Positions 55,005 to 64,000 of a stretch of 64,000 nt of DNA are shown here, in pieces. This DNA comes from Paraburkholderia translucens (GTDB lineage Bacteria > Pseudomonadota > Gammaproteobacteria > Burkholderiales > Burkholderiaceae). The position numbers were made by a program, and so were the translations under genes. The notes below the pieces were generated by a model, which was not told where the DNA came from, did not search any database, and saw only the letters and a program-made list of their open reading frames with translations. Each line of letters opens with the position of its first letter. Position 1 is the first letter of the stretch. The stretch is taken from the NCBI RefSeq assembly GCF_020881035.1, contig NZ_JAJITC010000004.1, positions 62,001 through 126,000 on the forward strand. Reading direction: 5' to 3'.

Positions 55005-56159
55005 TCATTGATTATCGGTGCGCAACGTCCAGACAGTCGCCGAATTCGTGTTGTCGTCCACCGCCGCAAACTGCAGATGCCCCTTGCTATTGAGACCGAA
55101 GGCAAGGCCAAACGCCGCGCCCGACGCAGCATCGACCTGCAATTGCGCGACGAACTGTCCGCCCACGGTGAACTCGACGATTTCGCTGGGATGTTGCGGG
55201 TCGGGGTTGACTGCATCGCCGTTCGCGGTAACGAGATGACCGTTGGGGGCGAGTGCCAGCGCAAGCGGACCGTGCAAGTGCTTGTTGTCCTGGTAGATCA
55301 TCCGCCCGATTCCGCCATCATGATTCGCGTTGGCGGCGCCGTAGATCGCGAATATGGCGTTGTCGCCTGTCGAGGCGACGTAAAGCACGTCATGTGATGG
55401 GTCGTAGGCCAGCCCAGTCGGGCCGACCACGAGTGCCGCCGGATCGGTGCGGTGCATATAGCCTGACGCGATGATGGTCGAGCTCGGCAGCACCTGGACG
55501 CCATTTTCCCCGATTGCAAGATCGATTCGCGCGACCTTGCCGTTCAACACATCGGAGACGAACACTCTGACGAATCGCCCGCCGTCGATCACGGTCAGGT
55601 CCCAGGGGCCATCCAGCAGGTTGGGATCGATCAGTTGTTTGACGAGACCGCCCTGCGGATTGAGGACGAGCAGCGAGCCCGGCGCGACGACGTTCTTGCC
55701 ATCCGTAGTCGGCACATTGCCCACCAGCACGAAGCCGCTTTTCAGCACAGCGAGCGCCGTCGTGAGACCGAGATGTTGTCCCTGGAAGAACGTCACGGGG
55801 TTGCCATTGGGCACGAGCTTGACGACCGTCGTGCCGGTTCCCTGCAGATTCGAGCTTGCATTGAAATTCGACACCACCACATCGCCGGGTTTGAGGGTGC
55901 TCCAGGACGGCACGCCGGGCGGCACGAACGCAATGCCGTACGGATTGACATCACCGTTAGACGGAACGGTCGATGCGGTCACCGAATTTGGCGGCAGGAT
56001 CGCCTCCTGCGCCCAGGCCCCGACAGTCCCCATCGAAAACGCCAGCAACGCGGCTCGACACGCCGCACGACGCATGAAGCGCGATGCGCGTGCCCGTATC
56101 ATCCATCCGTTGAATTCAGTGTTTGAACCGCATGTAGACATCGCACGAGAAGCTTCCAT
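55005..56159 (-). CDS. secreted NHL/beta-propeller repeat protein
   Basis: The 384-aa protein starts at ATG 56159, preceded by GGAGG six bases upstream, so the signal peptide (MRRAACRAALLAFSMGTVGAWAQE) has a long positively charged leader of 28 residues. Repeated blocks (NPYGIAFVPPG, LKPGDVVVSNFNASS, GLAYDPSHDVLYVASTGDNAIF, GPLALALAPNGHLVTANGD) build a beta-propeller like NHL or 6-phosphogluconolactonase folds. Ligand or enzyme role is unknown. Confidence 0.8.
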   Translation of the reverse strand: MEASRAMSTCGSNTEFNGWMIRARASRFMRRAACRAALLAFSMGTVGAWAQEAILPPNSVTASTVPSNGDVNPYGIAFVPPGVPSWSTLKPGDVVVSNFNASSNLQGTGTTVVKLVPNGNPVTFFQGQHLGLTTALAVLKSGFVLVGNVPTTDGKNVVAPGSLLVLNPQGGLVKQLIDPNLLDGPWDLTVIDGGRFVRVFVSDVLNGKVARIDLAIGENGVQVLPSSTIIASGYMHRTDPAALVVGPTGLAYDPSHDVLYVASTGDNAIFAIYGAANANHDGGIGRMIYQDNKHLHGPLALALAPNGHLVTANGDAVNPDPQHPSEIVEFTVGGQFVAQLQVDAASGAAFGLAFGLNSKGHLQFAAVDDNTNSATVWTLRTDNQ

Positions 56160-56741
56160 TTGACACCTCCTACTCGCAGGGACGGCCGGAGCCGCCGGGA
56201 CGAGTCGCGCATGACCACACCGCCTTGCCTCGTGCGACTCGCGTCCTGCGTAAACGACGAAGCGCCCGAGGTATTCCCCAAAAAATCACCCGCGCGAACG
56301 ATGTAGAACGCCACCCGATTACGGTGGCGCAGGGACGGTTCCGCCCCATTTGCCGGTTTCATCAGCAGGGTCAATGCTGCGGTGCACGCCTCCTTTCGGT
56401 ATCATCTTGAAATTGTTGTCCGCGCGGCGCGCGCTTTTGCGCACGCCGACAGCCAATGACAGCCGCCCTGCGCGGCATTCGCCGAATCGCCGTACACCGC
56501 CGAAGCACGGCCGCACTTACGCCAACGTACTTCGCGGCGCCAACAAAGCGGCGCCGCCGCTTCCAGGTCCGGCAACCCGCTTCACCACGCACGACCGACG
56601 CGCCGCGCTCCCGCCCCGACGGGCACGGTAAAATACCGGATTACGCGTGAGTCCCGGCCACGGGTCAACGCAGCATCGCCCTTGCCGTGCCGGCCGGCTC
56701 AGACGACTGGCCGCCTTTGTTTTCGCACTATCCAAGAAGCC
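56160..56741. other. 582-bp intergenic stretch
   Basis: It is the promoter region for the propeller gene and the ferredoxin reductase gene. GC-rich frames here lack SD sites. No RNA or repeat stands out. Confidence 0.4.
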
Positions 56742-57512
56742 ATGAGCAACCTGAATTCACAAACCGTCCTGAGCGTCCATCACTGGACCGATACGCTTTT
56801 TAGCTTCACCTGCACGCGCGATCCGTCGTTCCGCTTCGAAAACGGCCAGTTCACGATGGTGGGCCTGCAGGTCGACGGCAAGCCGCTGCTGCGCGCATAC
56901 AGCCTTGCCAGTGCGAACTACGAAGAACACCTCGAATTCCTGAGCATCAAGGTGCAGGACGGCCCGCTCACGTCGCGTCTGCAGCACCTGAAGGTCGGCG
57001 ACGAAGTGCTGATCGGCAAGAAGCCGGTCGGCACGCTGGTGGCCGACAACCTGCTGCCCGGCAAAACGCTGTGGCTGCTGTCCACCGGCACGGGCCTCGC
57101 ACCGTTCATGTCGATCATCAAGGACCCGGACATTTACGACCGCTACGAGCGCGTGATCCTCACGCACACCTGCCGTTTCGTCGATGAACTCGCGTACAAG
57201 GAATACATCACCGAGCACCTGCCGGCGCATGAACACCTCGGCGAGCTCGTGCAGGAAAAGCTGCTGTACTACCCGACCGTCACGCGCGAGGCGTTCCAGA
57301 ACCGCGGCCGCATCACCGAGCTGATCGAAACCGAAAAGCTGTTCGCCGACCTCGGCGTGCCGGGTTTCTCGCTCGAAAACGACCGCGTCATGCTGTGCGG
57401 CAGCCCCCACATGCTGCGCGACACGCGCAAGCTGCTCGAAGACGCGGGCTTCAAGGAGGGCAGCAACAACGAGCCGGGTCACTACGTGGTCGAAAAGGCC
57501 TTCGTCGGTTAA
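56742..57512 (+). CDS. fpr: ferredoxin--NADP+ reductase (Fpr)
   Basis: The 256-aa protein, MSNLNSQTVLSVHHWTDTLF, has FAD-binding LLRAYSLASANYEEHLEFLSIKV and nucleotide-binding LLSTGTGLAPFMSIIKDP, then MLCGSPHMLRDTRKLLEDAGF and C-terminal GHYVVEKAFVG. This is bacterial subclass I Fpr. It moves electrons between NADPH and ferredoxin or flavodoxin. A strong terminator follows. Confidence 0.94.
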   Translation: MSNLNSQTVLSVHHWTDTLFSFTCTRDPSFRFENGQFTMVGLQVDGKPLLRAYSLASANYEEHLEFLSIKVQDGPLTSRLQHLKVGDEVLIGKKPVGTLVADNLLPGKTLWLLSTGTGLAPFMSIIKDPDIYDRYERVILTHTCRFVDELAYKEYITEHLPAHEHLGELVQEKLLYYPTVTREAFQNRGRITELIETEKLFADLGVPGFSLENDRVMLCGSPHMLRDTRKLLEDAGFKEGSNNEPGHYVVEKAFVG

Positions 57513-57554
57513 GCCGCCGTCCCTCTTCGCGGCCCGCGCGCCGCGACTTCCGCG

Positions 57555-57580
57555 AAAAGGAGCCTCCGGGCTCCTTTTTT
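57555..57580 (+). terminator. terminator of fpr
   Basis: AAAAGGAGCC and GGCTCCTTTT pair around TCCG and run into a six-T tract, about 43 bp after the stop. Confidence 0.85.
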
Positions 57581-57892
57581 GTTGTCCGTTACAAATTGGA
57601 AGCCCCTCCATCACCTCCGCTGTCAGAATTCCTCTGACACCACCAGCATGCGCGGTACATCAAGTAATCTATGAAAACTCTGCGCTAACCCTTGGTACGA
57701 CTGCATTTTTCTTTTTTTTAAGATATCATCGCGGCGCGAGATCAGACGGAATTCGCACGCCTGCCGTAGGCCGCCGTATTTGTTACTGAATGTAAATTTC
57801 GTTACGTCAGGCTGCCGGGTTCCGACTATCGCGCAGGTCGCGCCCGAGTGCGTCCGCTTCGCTGTCCGCTCCACTTCCTGAGAGGGAAATTT

Positions 57893-58777
57893 ATGGATAC
57901 GTCGACTGCCGTCCCGTTCAACGCTCCGCAGGCCTCGTCAGCGCAGCGTGATGGCATCGACATGCCGTCGCTCGCCGCGCGCGAGATCGAACGGTTGCGT
58001 GCGCGGGTGCGCGAGCTGTCGGCCGAACTGGTCGACGCGCAGGAGAGCGTGCGCCGTCACCTCGCGAGCGAGTTGCACGACGGGGTCGGGGCCGAGCTGA
58101 CCGCGACGCGCTTTGCGCTCGCCGGCATCGAAACCTGGCTGCCCGCCGACGCGCCGCCGCAATGCGCAGCCGCGCTCGCGGTCGCGAACCGTTCGCTCGA
58201 CGCCGCGTGCGCAGCAAGCCGCGCAGCGGTCGCACAGTTGCACGCGCCGTCGTTCGAGACCGGCGTCGCCGGCGCGCTGCAAGGCTGGATCCGCGACTTC
58301 TCCGGGCGCACCGGCTTGCGCACCACCATCACCTGCTCCGACGACGCGCGGCTCGCGCGTCTGCCCGCCGACGCGGCGCTCGCCGTGTTTCGCGTCGCCC
58401 AGGAAGCGCTCAACAACGTCGCGAAGCATGCCCATGCGACGTGCGCCGACGTGCGGATCGAAACCGGTCCGCGACATCTGAAACTCTCCGTCAGCGACGA
58501 TGGTATCGGCCTGCCGCGCGGCGCGCGCGAACGCGACGGCGAGAAACCGGCCGACGGCCATTTCGGCCTCGCCGGCATGCAGGCGCGCTGCGCCGCGTTC
58601 GACGGCGCGCTGCAGGTCAGCGCCAGGCGCGCGGGCGTCGGACATGGCGAGGGCAGCAGCGATGACAGCAGCGCCGTTACCCCGCGCGGCACCCTGATCC
58701 AGGCTCGCTTCGCCTGGCACGCGCTGCTCGCTGCTCGCCCCGCGCCGCGCGCCGCCCGGCGCGCACTGCAATCGTGA
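57893..58777 (+). CDS. sensor histidine kinase (NarX/HisKA_3 type)
   Basis: The 294-aa protein starts at ATG 57893 (AGAGGG upstream). A coiled coil (residues 26-55) leads to RRHLASELHDGVGAEL with phospho-acceptor His62, then EALNNVAKHAHA (N box), VSDDGIGLPRG (G1) and HFGLAGMQARC (G2). No transmembrane segment or sensing domain is present, so it is a cytoplasmic kinase sensing through partners or directly. The cognate regulator follows after 10 bp. Confidence 0.9.
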   Translation: MDTSTAVPFNAPQASSAQRDGIDMPSLAAREIERLRARVRELSAELVDAQESVRRHLASELHDGVGAELTATRFALAGIETWLPADAPPQCAAALAVANRSLDAACAASRAAVAQLHAPSFETGVAGALQGWIRDFSGRTGLRTTITCSDDARLARLPADAALAVFRVAQEALNNVAKHAHATCADVRIETGPRHLKLSVSDDGIGLPRGARERDGEKPADGHFGLAGMQARCAAFDGALQVSARRAGVGHGEGSSDDSSAVTPRGTLIQARFAWHALLAARPAPRAARRALQS

Positions 58778-58787
58778 GCCCGCAACC

Positions 58788-59444
58788 ATGAGCCTGCGCA
58801 TCCTGATCGTCGAAGATCACGCGGTGGTCCGCCAGGGGGTCCGCCAACTGCTGCTTGATCGCGGTATCGCGCGCGAAGTCGCCGAGGCGCACAGCGGCTC
58901 GGGAGCACTCGACTCGGTAGTCCAGCAAAGCTTCGACGTCGTGCTGCTCGACATCTCGCTGCCCGACATGAACGGCGTGGAGGTGCTCAAGCGCCTGAAG
59001 CGCAAGGCGCCGCGCGTCGCGGTGCTGATGTTCTCGATGTACCGCGAGGACCAGTACGCGGTGCGCGCGCTGAAAGCCGGCGCCTCCGGCTATCTATCGA
59101 AGACCGTCGACGCCGCGCAGATGATCGGTGCGATCCAGCAGGTCGCGGCGGGCCGCAAGTACGTGAGCCCCGAGATGGCCGAGGCGCTCGCCGACTACGT
59201 CTCGTTCGACGGCGAACAACTGCCGCACGAAAAGCTGTCCGATCGCGAATACCAGACGCTGTGCATGCTCGCGTCGGGCAAACGGCTCACCGATATCGCG
59301 GCGACGCTGTCGCTCTCGGTGAAGACGGTCAGCGTGTACCGCACGCGGCTGCTCGACAAGATGAAGCTGCGCAACAACGCCGAGCTCACGTTCTATGTGA
59401 TGAGCAACCGCCTCGTCGATCTGAATCCCGCGATGGCGGGTTAA
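58788..59444 (+). CDS. NarL/FixJ-family response regulator
   Basis: This 218-aa protein has the receiver motifs ILIVEDHAVVRQGVRQLL, phospho-acceptor D55 in VVLLDISLPDMNG, SMYREDQYAVRALKAGASGYLSKT, and a LuxR-type HTH (KLSDREYQTLCMLASGKRLTDIAATLSLSVKTVSVYRTRLLDKM). It pairs with the upstream kinase. The target genes are not identified. Confidence 0.94.
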   Translation: MSLRILIVEDHAVVRQGVRQLLLDRGIAREVAEAHSGSGALDSVVQQSFDVVLLDISLPDMNGVEVLKRLKRKAPRVAVLMFSMYREDQYAVRALKAGASGYLSKTVDAAQMIGAIQQVAAGRKYVSPEMAEALADYVSFDGEQLPHEKLSDREYQTLCMLASGKRLTDIAATLSLSVKTVSVYRTRLLDKMKLRNNAELTFYVMSNRLVDLNPAMAG

Positions 59445-59723
59445 GCAAACAGGCGCCGCACGTGCGGCGTTGCGCCACGCGGTTACGGAGCAAACGGAGA
59501 AAGTCCCTCCCCATATTTTGCTTATCCAGCAAAAGCTTCACCGCAACTCTGCTCCCGATATCGCAAGACCACCCCGAAGTCCCCTCCTGGCGGGAGTTTC
59601 CGCCCGTCACTCGAGCCCAAAAAATGCCGCCGCGAACCGGGCCGTTCCCGTGCATCCGCTAGAATTACGGGTTTTCCCGACATTCGGCGCGCAACACGCG
59701 TGCACTACTGGAGACCCACGCCA

Positions 59724-61115
59724 ATGTCCCTGTTTCGCAAAAAGAGCGTCGAGCACATGCTCGCAACAAGCGCTCAGACTGCCGGCCTGAAAAAAGCGCT
59801 CGGCGCGCTCGACCTCACTTTCCTCGGCGTCGGCGCCATCATCGGCACCGGCATCTTCGTGCTGACCGGCACGGGCGCCGTGCAGGCTGGCCCCGCGCTG
59901 ATGATCTCGTTCTTGATCGCGGCGATCGCCTGTGCCTTCGCCGCGCTCGCCTACGCGGAATTCGCGTCGACGATTCCGGTCGCCGGTTCGATCTACACGT
60001 ACTCGTACGCGACGCTCGGGGAACTGGCCGCGTGGATCATCGGCTGGGACCTGATGCTCGAATATGGACTCGCGACGTCGGCGGTGTCGGTCGGCTGGTC
60101 CGGCTATCTGCAGTCGCTGCTGTCCGGCTTCGGGGTGTCGCTGCCGATGGCGCTGACCGCGGCCCCCGGTGCAGTGCCGGGACACGAAACGCTGTTCAAC
60201 CTGCCTGCCTTCCTCGTGATGATGGCGATCACCACGCTGCTGTCGCTCGGTGTGCGCGAGTCCGCCCGCATCAACAACATCATGGTCGCGATCAAGGTGG
60301 TCGTCGTGCTGCTCGTGATCGCCGTCGGCGTGTTTCACGTCACCCCGGCCAACTGGCACCCATTCATGCCGCACGGCTGGAGCGGCGTATTCGGCGCGGC
60401 CGCGGTGATGTTCTTCGCGTTCATCGGCTTCGACTCGGTGTCGTCGGCGGCGGAAGAAGTGAAGAATCCGAAGCGCGATCTGCCCATCGGCATCATCGCC
60501 TCGCTCGGCGTGTGCGCGGTGCTGTACGTGGCAGTGGCCGCGGTCGTCACCGGCATCGTGCCGTCGGAGAAGTTCATGGGCATTTCGCACCCGGTGTCGT
60601 ACGCGCTGCAGCTCGCGGGGCAGAACTGGGTCGCGGGCTTCATCGATCTCGGCGCCGTGCTCGGCATGCTGACCGTGATTCTCGTCATGGCCTACGGGCA
60701 AACCCGGGTGATCTTCGCGATGTCGCGCGACGGCCTGCTGCCCGCGAAGCTGTCGAAAGTGCATCCGCGCTTTGCTACTCCGTTCTTCACGACGTGGCTC
60801 GTCGGTATCTTCTTCGGTCTGATCGGCGCGCTGGTGCCGCTCAATGTGTTGGCTGAACTGATCAATATCGGCACGCTCGCGGCGTTCTCGATGGTGTCGA
60901 TCGCGGTGCTCGTGCTGCGCAAGACGCACCCGGAGCTGCCGCGCGCATTCCGTTGCCCGGGCGTGCCGGTCGTTCCGGTTCTCGCAGTTGCATCGTGCCT
61001 GTTCCTGATGCTGAACCTGCAAGGCATCACGTGGGCCGCATTCGTGATCTGGCTGCTGATCGGCATGATCATCTATTTCGGCTACTCGCGCCGTCATTCG
61101 AAACTGGCCAGGTAA
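59724..61115 (+). CDS. APC-family amino acid permease (cationic amino acid transporter-like)
   Basis: The 463-aa protein starts at ATG 59724 (GGAG upstream). It has about 12 TM segments with TFLGVGAIIGTGIFVLTGTGAVQAGPAL in TM1, FAFIGFDSVSSAAEEVKNPKRDLPIGI in TM6 and the loop GQTRVIFAMSRDGLLP. These are the YhdG/CAT subgroup marks. It probably imports basic or aromatic amino acids; the substrate is unproven. Confidence 0.92.
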   Translation: MSLFRKKSVEHMLATSAQTAGLKKALGALDLTFLGVGAIIGTGIFVLTGTGAVQAGPALMISFLIAAIACAFAALAYAEFASTIPVAGSIYTYSYATLGELAAWIIGWDLMLEYGLATSAVSVGWSGYLQSLLSGFGVSLPMALTAAPGAVPGHETLFNLPAFLVMMAITTLLSLGVRESARINNIMVAIKVVVVLLVIAVGVFHVTPANWHPFMPHGWSGVFGAAAVMFFAFIGFDSVSSAAEEVKNPKRDLPIGIIASLGVCAVLYVAVAAVVTGIVPSEKFMGISHPVSYALQLAGQNWVAGFIDLGAVLGMLTVILVMAYGQTRVIFAMSRDGLLPAKLSKVHPRFATPFFTTWLVGIFFGLIGALVPLNVLAELINIGTLAAFSMVSIAVLVLRKTHPELPRAFRCPGVPVVPVLAVASCLFLMLNLQGITWAAFVIWLLIGMIIYFGYSRRHSKLAR

Positions 61116-61584
61116 TTCGCCGTTTCAACGAGGCCGCCCCGGCGCGCTGAAGGCTCCCGAGTCCGGCCTCGCTTTCCGCTGATCTATCGATGCGCCCCGT
61201 CATGCTCTGCAGACGGGGCGCATGTGTTTGCGGCGTCCTGTTCCGTGGCCGCCATGCCTGGCTTCGTGCGCTCGCGGGCGCCGAACACACTTCCCCTCAT
61301 AGCGCGCCCGCGCGATTTGTGCTTTACTTTTCGGCAGATCTGTAAAACCCGCAGCACCCTCATCGGACCTCGCGAATCGCAATCAGCACGCAGTCGAAAC
61401 AAAGCAGGGGCAATAACAATCACAGGTCCGGTCTCACCCACAGCAACTGTCTTGCATGGGATCGTAGTCAGCGCCGAGGCAGGCATCGATACGCCGACGC
61501 GCTCGCTCCGATCAACCGAGATAAACGCATGGGACCGCAGCAAGCGCTGAAGCGCTGACTGCGGCCGACAAAGGAGACAGCTTC
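61116..61584. promoter_or_regulatory. 469-bp intergenic stretch, promoter of the cox-type operon
   Basis: A terminator-like hairpin with 11-bp arms (61191-61201 and 61212-61222) lies 75 bp after the permease. The rest has no supported gene; AAGGAGACAG (about 61570-61579) is the SD of the next gene. Confidence 0.5.
61191..61222 (+). terminator. terminator-like hairpin after the permease
   Basis: TGCGCCCCGTC and GACGGGGCGCA form perfect 11-bp arms around a 10-base loop; only TGTGTTTG follows. Confidence 0.5.
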
Positions 61585-62094
61585 ATGGAAATCAGCATCA
61601 GTCTGACGGTCAATGGCGCGCCCGTGAGCGCCTCAGTCGACCCTGGCACCCTGCTTGTCCAGTTCCTGCGCGATCAACTCCGTCTGACCGGCACCCACGT
61701 CGGCTGCGATACCGCACAATGCGGCGCCTGCACCGTGCATCTGAACGGCCGCGCGATCAAGTCCTGCAACATCCTCGCCGTGCAAGCCGATGGCGCGGAC
61801 GTCACAACCATCGAGGGGCTCGCGCACGACGGCGCGCTGCATCCGATGCAGGCCGCGTTCAAGCACTGCCACGGTCTGCAATGCGGCTTCTGCACGCCGG
61901 GCATGGTGATGAGCGCGGTGTCGCTGGTACAGAGTCAGCCCGATCTGACCGCCGACGGCGTGCGCGAACAACTCGACGGCAATCTCTGCCGCTGTACCGG
62001 CTATCACAACATCGTCAAGGCCGTGCTCGAAGGCGCCGCGGGTATGAAGTCGTCCGCCGCATCAAGCGCAACTGCCGGCGCGAATGCCGCCTGA
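61585..62094 (+). CDS. [2Fe-2S] small subunit of a molybdenum hydroxylase (CoxS-like)
   Basis: The 169-aa protein has the N-terminal plant-type ferredoxin cluster [19 protein letters not shown] and the C-terminal cluster [11 protein letters not shown] with [15 protein letters not shown], eight Cys in all. It is the electron-transfer subunit of CoxSLM-type carbon monoxide dehydrogenase-like or xanthine dehydrogenase-like enzymes. The large subunit follows after 10 bp. Confidence 0.93.
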   Translation: MEISISLTVNGAPVSASVDPGTLLVQFLRDQLRLTGTHVGCDTAQCGACTVHLNGRAIKSCNILAVQADGADVTTIEGLAHDGALHPMQAAFKHCHGLQCGFCTPGMVMSAVSLVQSQPDLTADGVREQLDGNLCRCTGYHNIVKAVLEGAAGMKSSAASSATAGANAA

Positions 62095-62104
62095 GGAGCC
62101 GACG

Positions 62105-64000
62105 ATGAACGCACCCGATACCCCGAGCCTGATCGGCGCCGCCGTCGAACGCAAGGAAGACTATCGCTTCCTCACCGGCCAAGGCCAGTACACCGACGAC
62201 ATCATCCTGCCGCGGCAAACCTACGCGGTGTTTCTGCGCTCGCCGTATGCGCACGCGAAGATCACGAGCATCGACACGAGCGCGGCCCGACAGTCGCCAG
62301 GCGTCGTGGCGATCTTCACCGGCGCGGATCTCGCCGCCGAGAACGTCGGCGGACTGCCGTGCGGCTGGCTGATCCACAGCATCGACGGCAAGCCGATGAA
62401 CGAACCGCCGCATCCCGTGATCGCGCATACGAAAGCGCGGCACGTGGGCGACCAGGTCGCGCTCGTGATCGCCGAATCGATCAATGCCGCGAAAGATGCG
62501 GCCGAACTGATCGAGGTCAATTACGACGTCCTGCCTGCCGTCGTCGATACCGCGCATGCGGCCGATCCAGGTCAGGCGGCCGTGCACGACGAAGTGCCCG
62601 ACAACGTCTGCTACAACTGGGGCCACGGCGACAAGGCCGCGACCGATGCCGCGTTCGCGAGAGCCGCGCACGTCACCACGCTCGACATCGTCAACAACCG
62701 CCTCGTGCCGAACGCGATCGAACCGCGCGCGGTCAACGCGAGCTTCTCGGCGCAGGACGACAGCTACACCCTGTATGTCGCCAATCAGAATCCGCACGTC
62801 GAGCGGCTCCTGATGGCCGCATTCGTGCTGTCGCTGCCGGAATCGAAGCTGCGCGTGATCGCGCCGGACGTCGGCGGCGGCTTCGGCTCGAAGATCTTCC
62901 TGTACGCTGAAGACGTTGCGCTCACGTGGGCATCGAAGAAGATCGGCCGGCCGGTCAAATGGACGGCCGAGCGCTCCGAGGCCTTCCTCTCCGACGCGCA
63001 TGGCCGCGACCATGTGACGAAGGCAGAACTCGCGATGGACGCCGACGGCAAGTTCCTCGCGATGCGCGTGCATACGATCGCGAACATGGGCGCGTATCTG
63101 TCGACGTTCGCGTCGAGCGTGCCGACCATCCTGTACGCGACGCTGCTCGCCGGGCAATACGCGACGCCCGCGATCTACGCCGAAGTGAAGGCCGTCTTCA
63201 CCAACACCGTTCCCGTCGATGCGTATCGCGGCGCGGGCCGGCCGGAAGCCACCTTCGTCGTCGAGCGTCTGGTCGAAACGGCGGCGCGGGAGATGAAGCT
63301 CGATCCCGCGGAAATCCGCCGCCGCAATTTCATCACGCAGTTCCCGTACGCGACGCCGGTCGGCCTCACCTACGACACCGGCGACTACCACGCGATCCTC
63401 GCGCGCGCACTCGAAATCGCGGACGTCGAGGGCTTCGCCGCGCGCCGGCAGGAGTCCGAAAAGAACGGCAAGCGACGCGGCCTCGGCTACTCGTGCTACA
63501 TCGAGGCATGCGGTCTCGCGCCGTCCAATATCGCGGGCGCGCTCGGCGCACGCGCGGGCCTGTTCGAAGTCGGCCAGATCCGCGTGCATCCGACCGGTTC
63601 GGTCACCGTGTTCACGGGCTCGCATAGTCACGGTCAGGGACATGAGACGACCTTCGCGCAGGTCGTCGCGGACCGGCTCGGCATTGCGCTCGAAAGCGTC
63701 GAGGTCGTGCATGGCGACACCGGCCGCATCGCGTTCGGCATGGGCACCTATGGCTCGCGCTCGATCGCGGTCGGCGGCTCGGCGATCTCGAAGGCCCTCG
63801 ACAAGATCGAAGCAAAGGCGAAGAAAATCGCCGCGCATCTGCTCGAAGCGTCGGCTGAAGACATCGAGTTCAAGAACGGCGTGTTTCGCGTCGCGGGCAC
63901 CGATCGCACCAAGGCGTTCGCGGAAATCTCGCTCGCCGCGTACGTGCCGCACAACTATCCGCTCGATGTGCTCGAACCGGGGCTCGAAGAAAGCGCGTTC
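62105..64000 (+). CDS. molybdopterin-binding large subunit, form II CoxL-like (runs off window end)
   Basis: An open frame of 632 codons from ATG 62105 is still open at the end. [35 protein letters not shown] region, [19 protein letters not shown] and [19 protein letters not shown] are typical. The AYRGAGR active-site motif marks form II enzymes; true CO dehydrogenase (form I) has AYRCSFR. It oxidises an unknown small molecule or purine/aldehyde. The medium FAD subunit gene is expected beyond the window. Confidence 0.92.
   Translation, partial: MNAPDTPSLIGAAVERKEDYRFLTGQGQYTDDIILPRQTYAVFLRSPYAHAKITSIDTSAARQSPGVVAIFTGADLAAENVGGLPCGWLIHSIDGKPMNEPPHPVIAHTKARHVGDQVALVIAESINAAKDAAELIEVNYDVLPAVVDTAHAADPGQAAVHDEVPDNVCYNWGHGDKAATDAAFARAAHVTTLDIVNNRLVPNAIEPRAVNASFSAQDDSYTLYVANQNPHVERLLMAAFVLSLPESKLRVIAPDVGGGFGSKIFLYAEDVALTWASKKIGRPVKWTAERSEAFLSDAHGRDHVTKAELAMDADGKFLAMRVHTIANMGAYLSTFASSVPTILYATLLAGQYATPAIYAEVKAVFTNTVPVDAYRGAGRPEATFVVERLVETAAREMKLDPAEIRRRNFITQFPYATPVGLTYDTGDYHAILARALEIADVEGFAARRQESEKNGKRRGLGYSCYIEACGLAPSNIAGALGARAGLFEVGQIRVHPTGSVTVFTGSHSHGQGHETTFAQVVADRLGIALESVEVVHGDTGRIAFGMGTYGSRSIAVGGSAISKALDKIEAKAKKIAAHLLEASAEDIEFKNGVFRVAGTDRTKAFAEISLAAYVPHNYPLDVLEPGLEESAF

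Noticed and set aside
59607..61097. 496-codon minus-strand frame
   Set aside because: It is antisense to the amino acid permease; His/Arg/Asp-rich shadow sequence with no fold.
62015..63952. 645-codon minus-strand frame
   Set aside because: It is antisense to the CoxL-like gene and has Arg-rich shadow composition.

Overview
The window looks like chromosomal DNA of a GC-rich betaproteobacterium of the Burkholderiaceae, most likely Paraburkholderia or a close relative. The main reasons are the right-hand 30 kb: an rsmI / yraN-diaA-dolP neighbourhood, an H-NS-family protein with the WSGRGKPPRW motif, HiPIP, LhgO-like oxidase, form II Cox-type dehydrogenase, and strong GC-rich codon use. The left 33 kb is an accessory island that ends at the 3' side of a tRNA-Ala(CGC) gene (33255-33330). 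This is the usual geometry of tRNA-targeted integration, but no integrase is visible in the window.

Island, 1-11.5 kb: a BREX operon on the minus strand, read right to left as a small HTH regulator, brxE, brxA, brxB, brxC, pglX (split into two ORFs with an ATGA overlap) and pglZ (cut by the window edge). BrxE at the head of the operon points to BREX type 6. The remaining type 6 genes (brxD, brxHI) would lie to the left. 12-16.8 kb: phage/plasmid-like genes (AlpA-like HTH, two replication-module proteins, hypotheticals) and an AT-rich stretch with large nested inverted repeats. 16.8-21 kb: small membrane proteins, a DUF7673-like protein, two lipoproteins and an XRE repressor, linked by four copies of a CTACGA-N3-TCGTAG palindrome that look like one regulon. 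21.5-25.3 kb: a graveyard of relics, namely a broken DNA methyltransferase N-terminus, an IS66 left-end fragment, a duplicated 180-bp segment and the first 19 codons of a serine resolvase.

Island, 25.3-32.2 kb: a second defence-like cluster on the minus strand, read as orphan DinJ antitoxin, a three-gene ABC three-component system (nuclease-like effector, middle component, DUF2326 ATPase; stop/start overlaps), an Abi_C-type abortive-infection protein and a DUF4917 SIR2-like protein. Upstream is a 456-aa protein with a C-terminal HEPN-type R-x4-H motif. This cluster is the best candidate for an undescribed composite defence system.

Core chromosome, 33.3-64 kb: cytochrome c, dolP, diaA and yraN, divergent from rsmI; rlpA; an MBL hydrolase coupled to an exonuclease; Lrp/AsnC regulator and CDF transporter overlapping tail to tail; H-NS-like protein; HugZ-like protein; MFS transporter; LivK-type binding protein; dienelactone hydrolase; amidase; HiPIP; LhgO-like oxidase; Lon-like AAA ATPase; EEP phosphatase/nuclease; LacI regulator; secreted beta-propeller; ferredoxin-NADP reductase; NarXL-like two-component pair; APC permease; and the start of a coxSL-type molybdenum hydroxylase operon that runs off the right end. 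All functional calls come from reading the translated sequence; no database search was possible.
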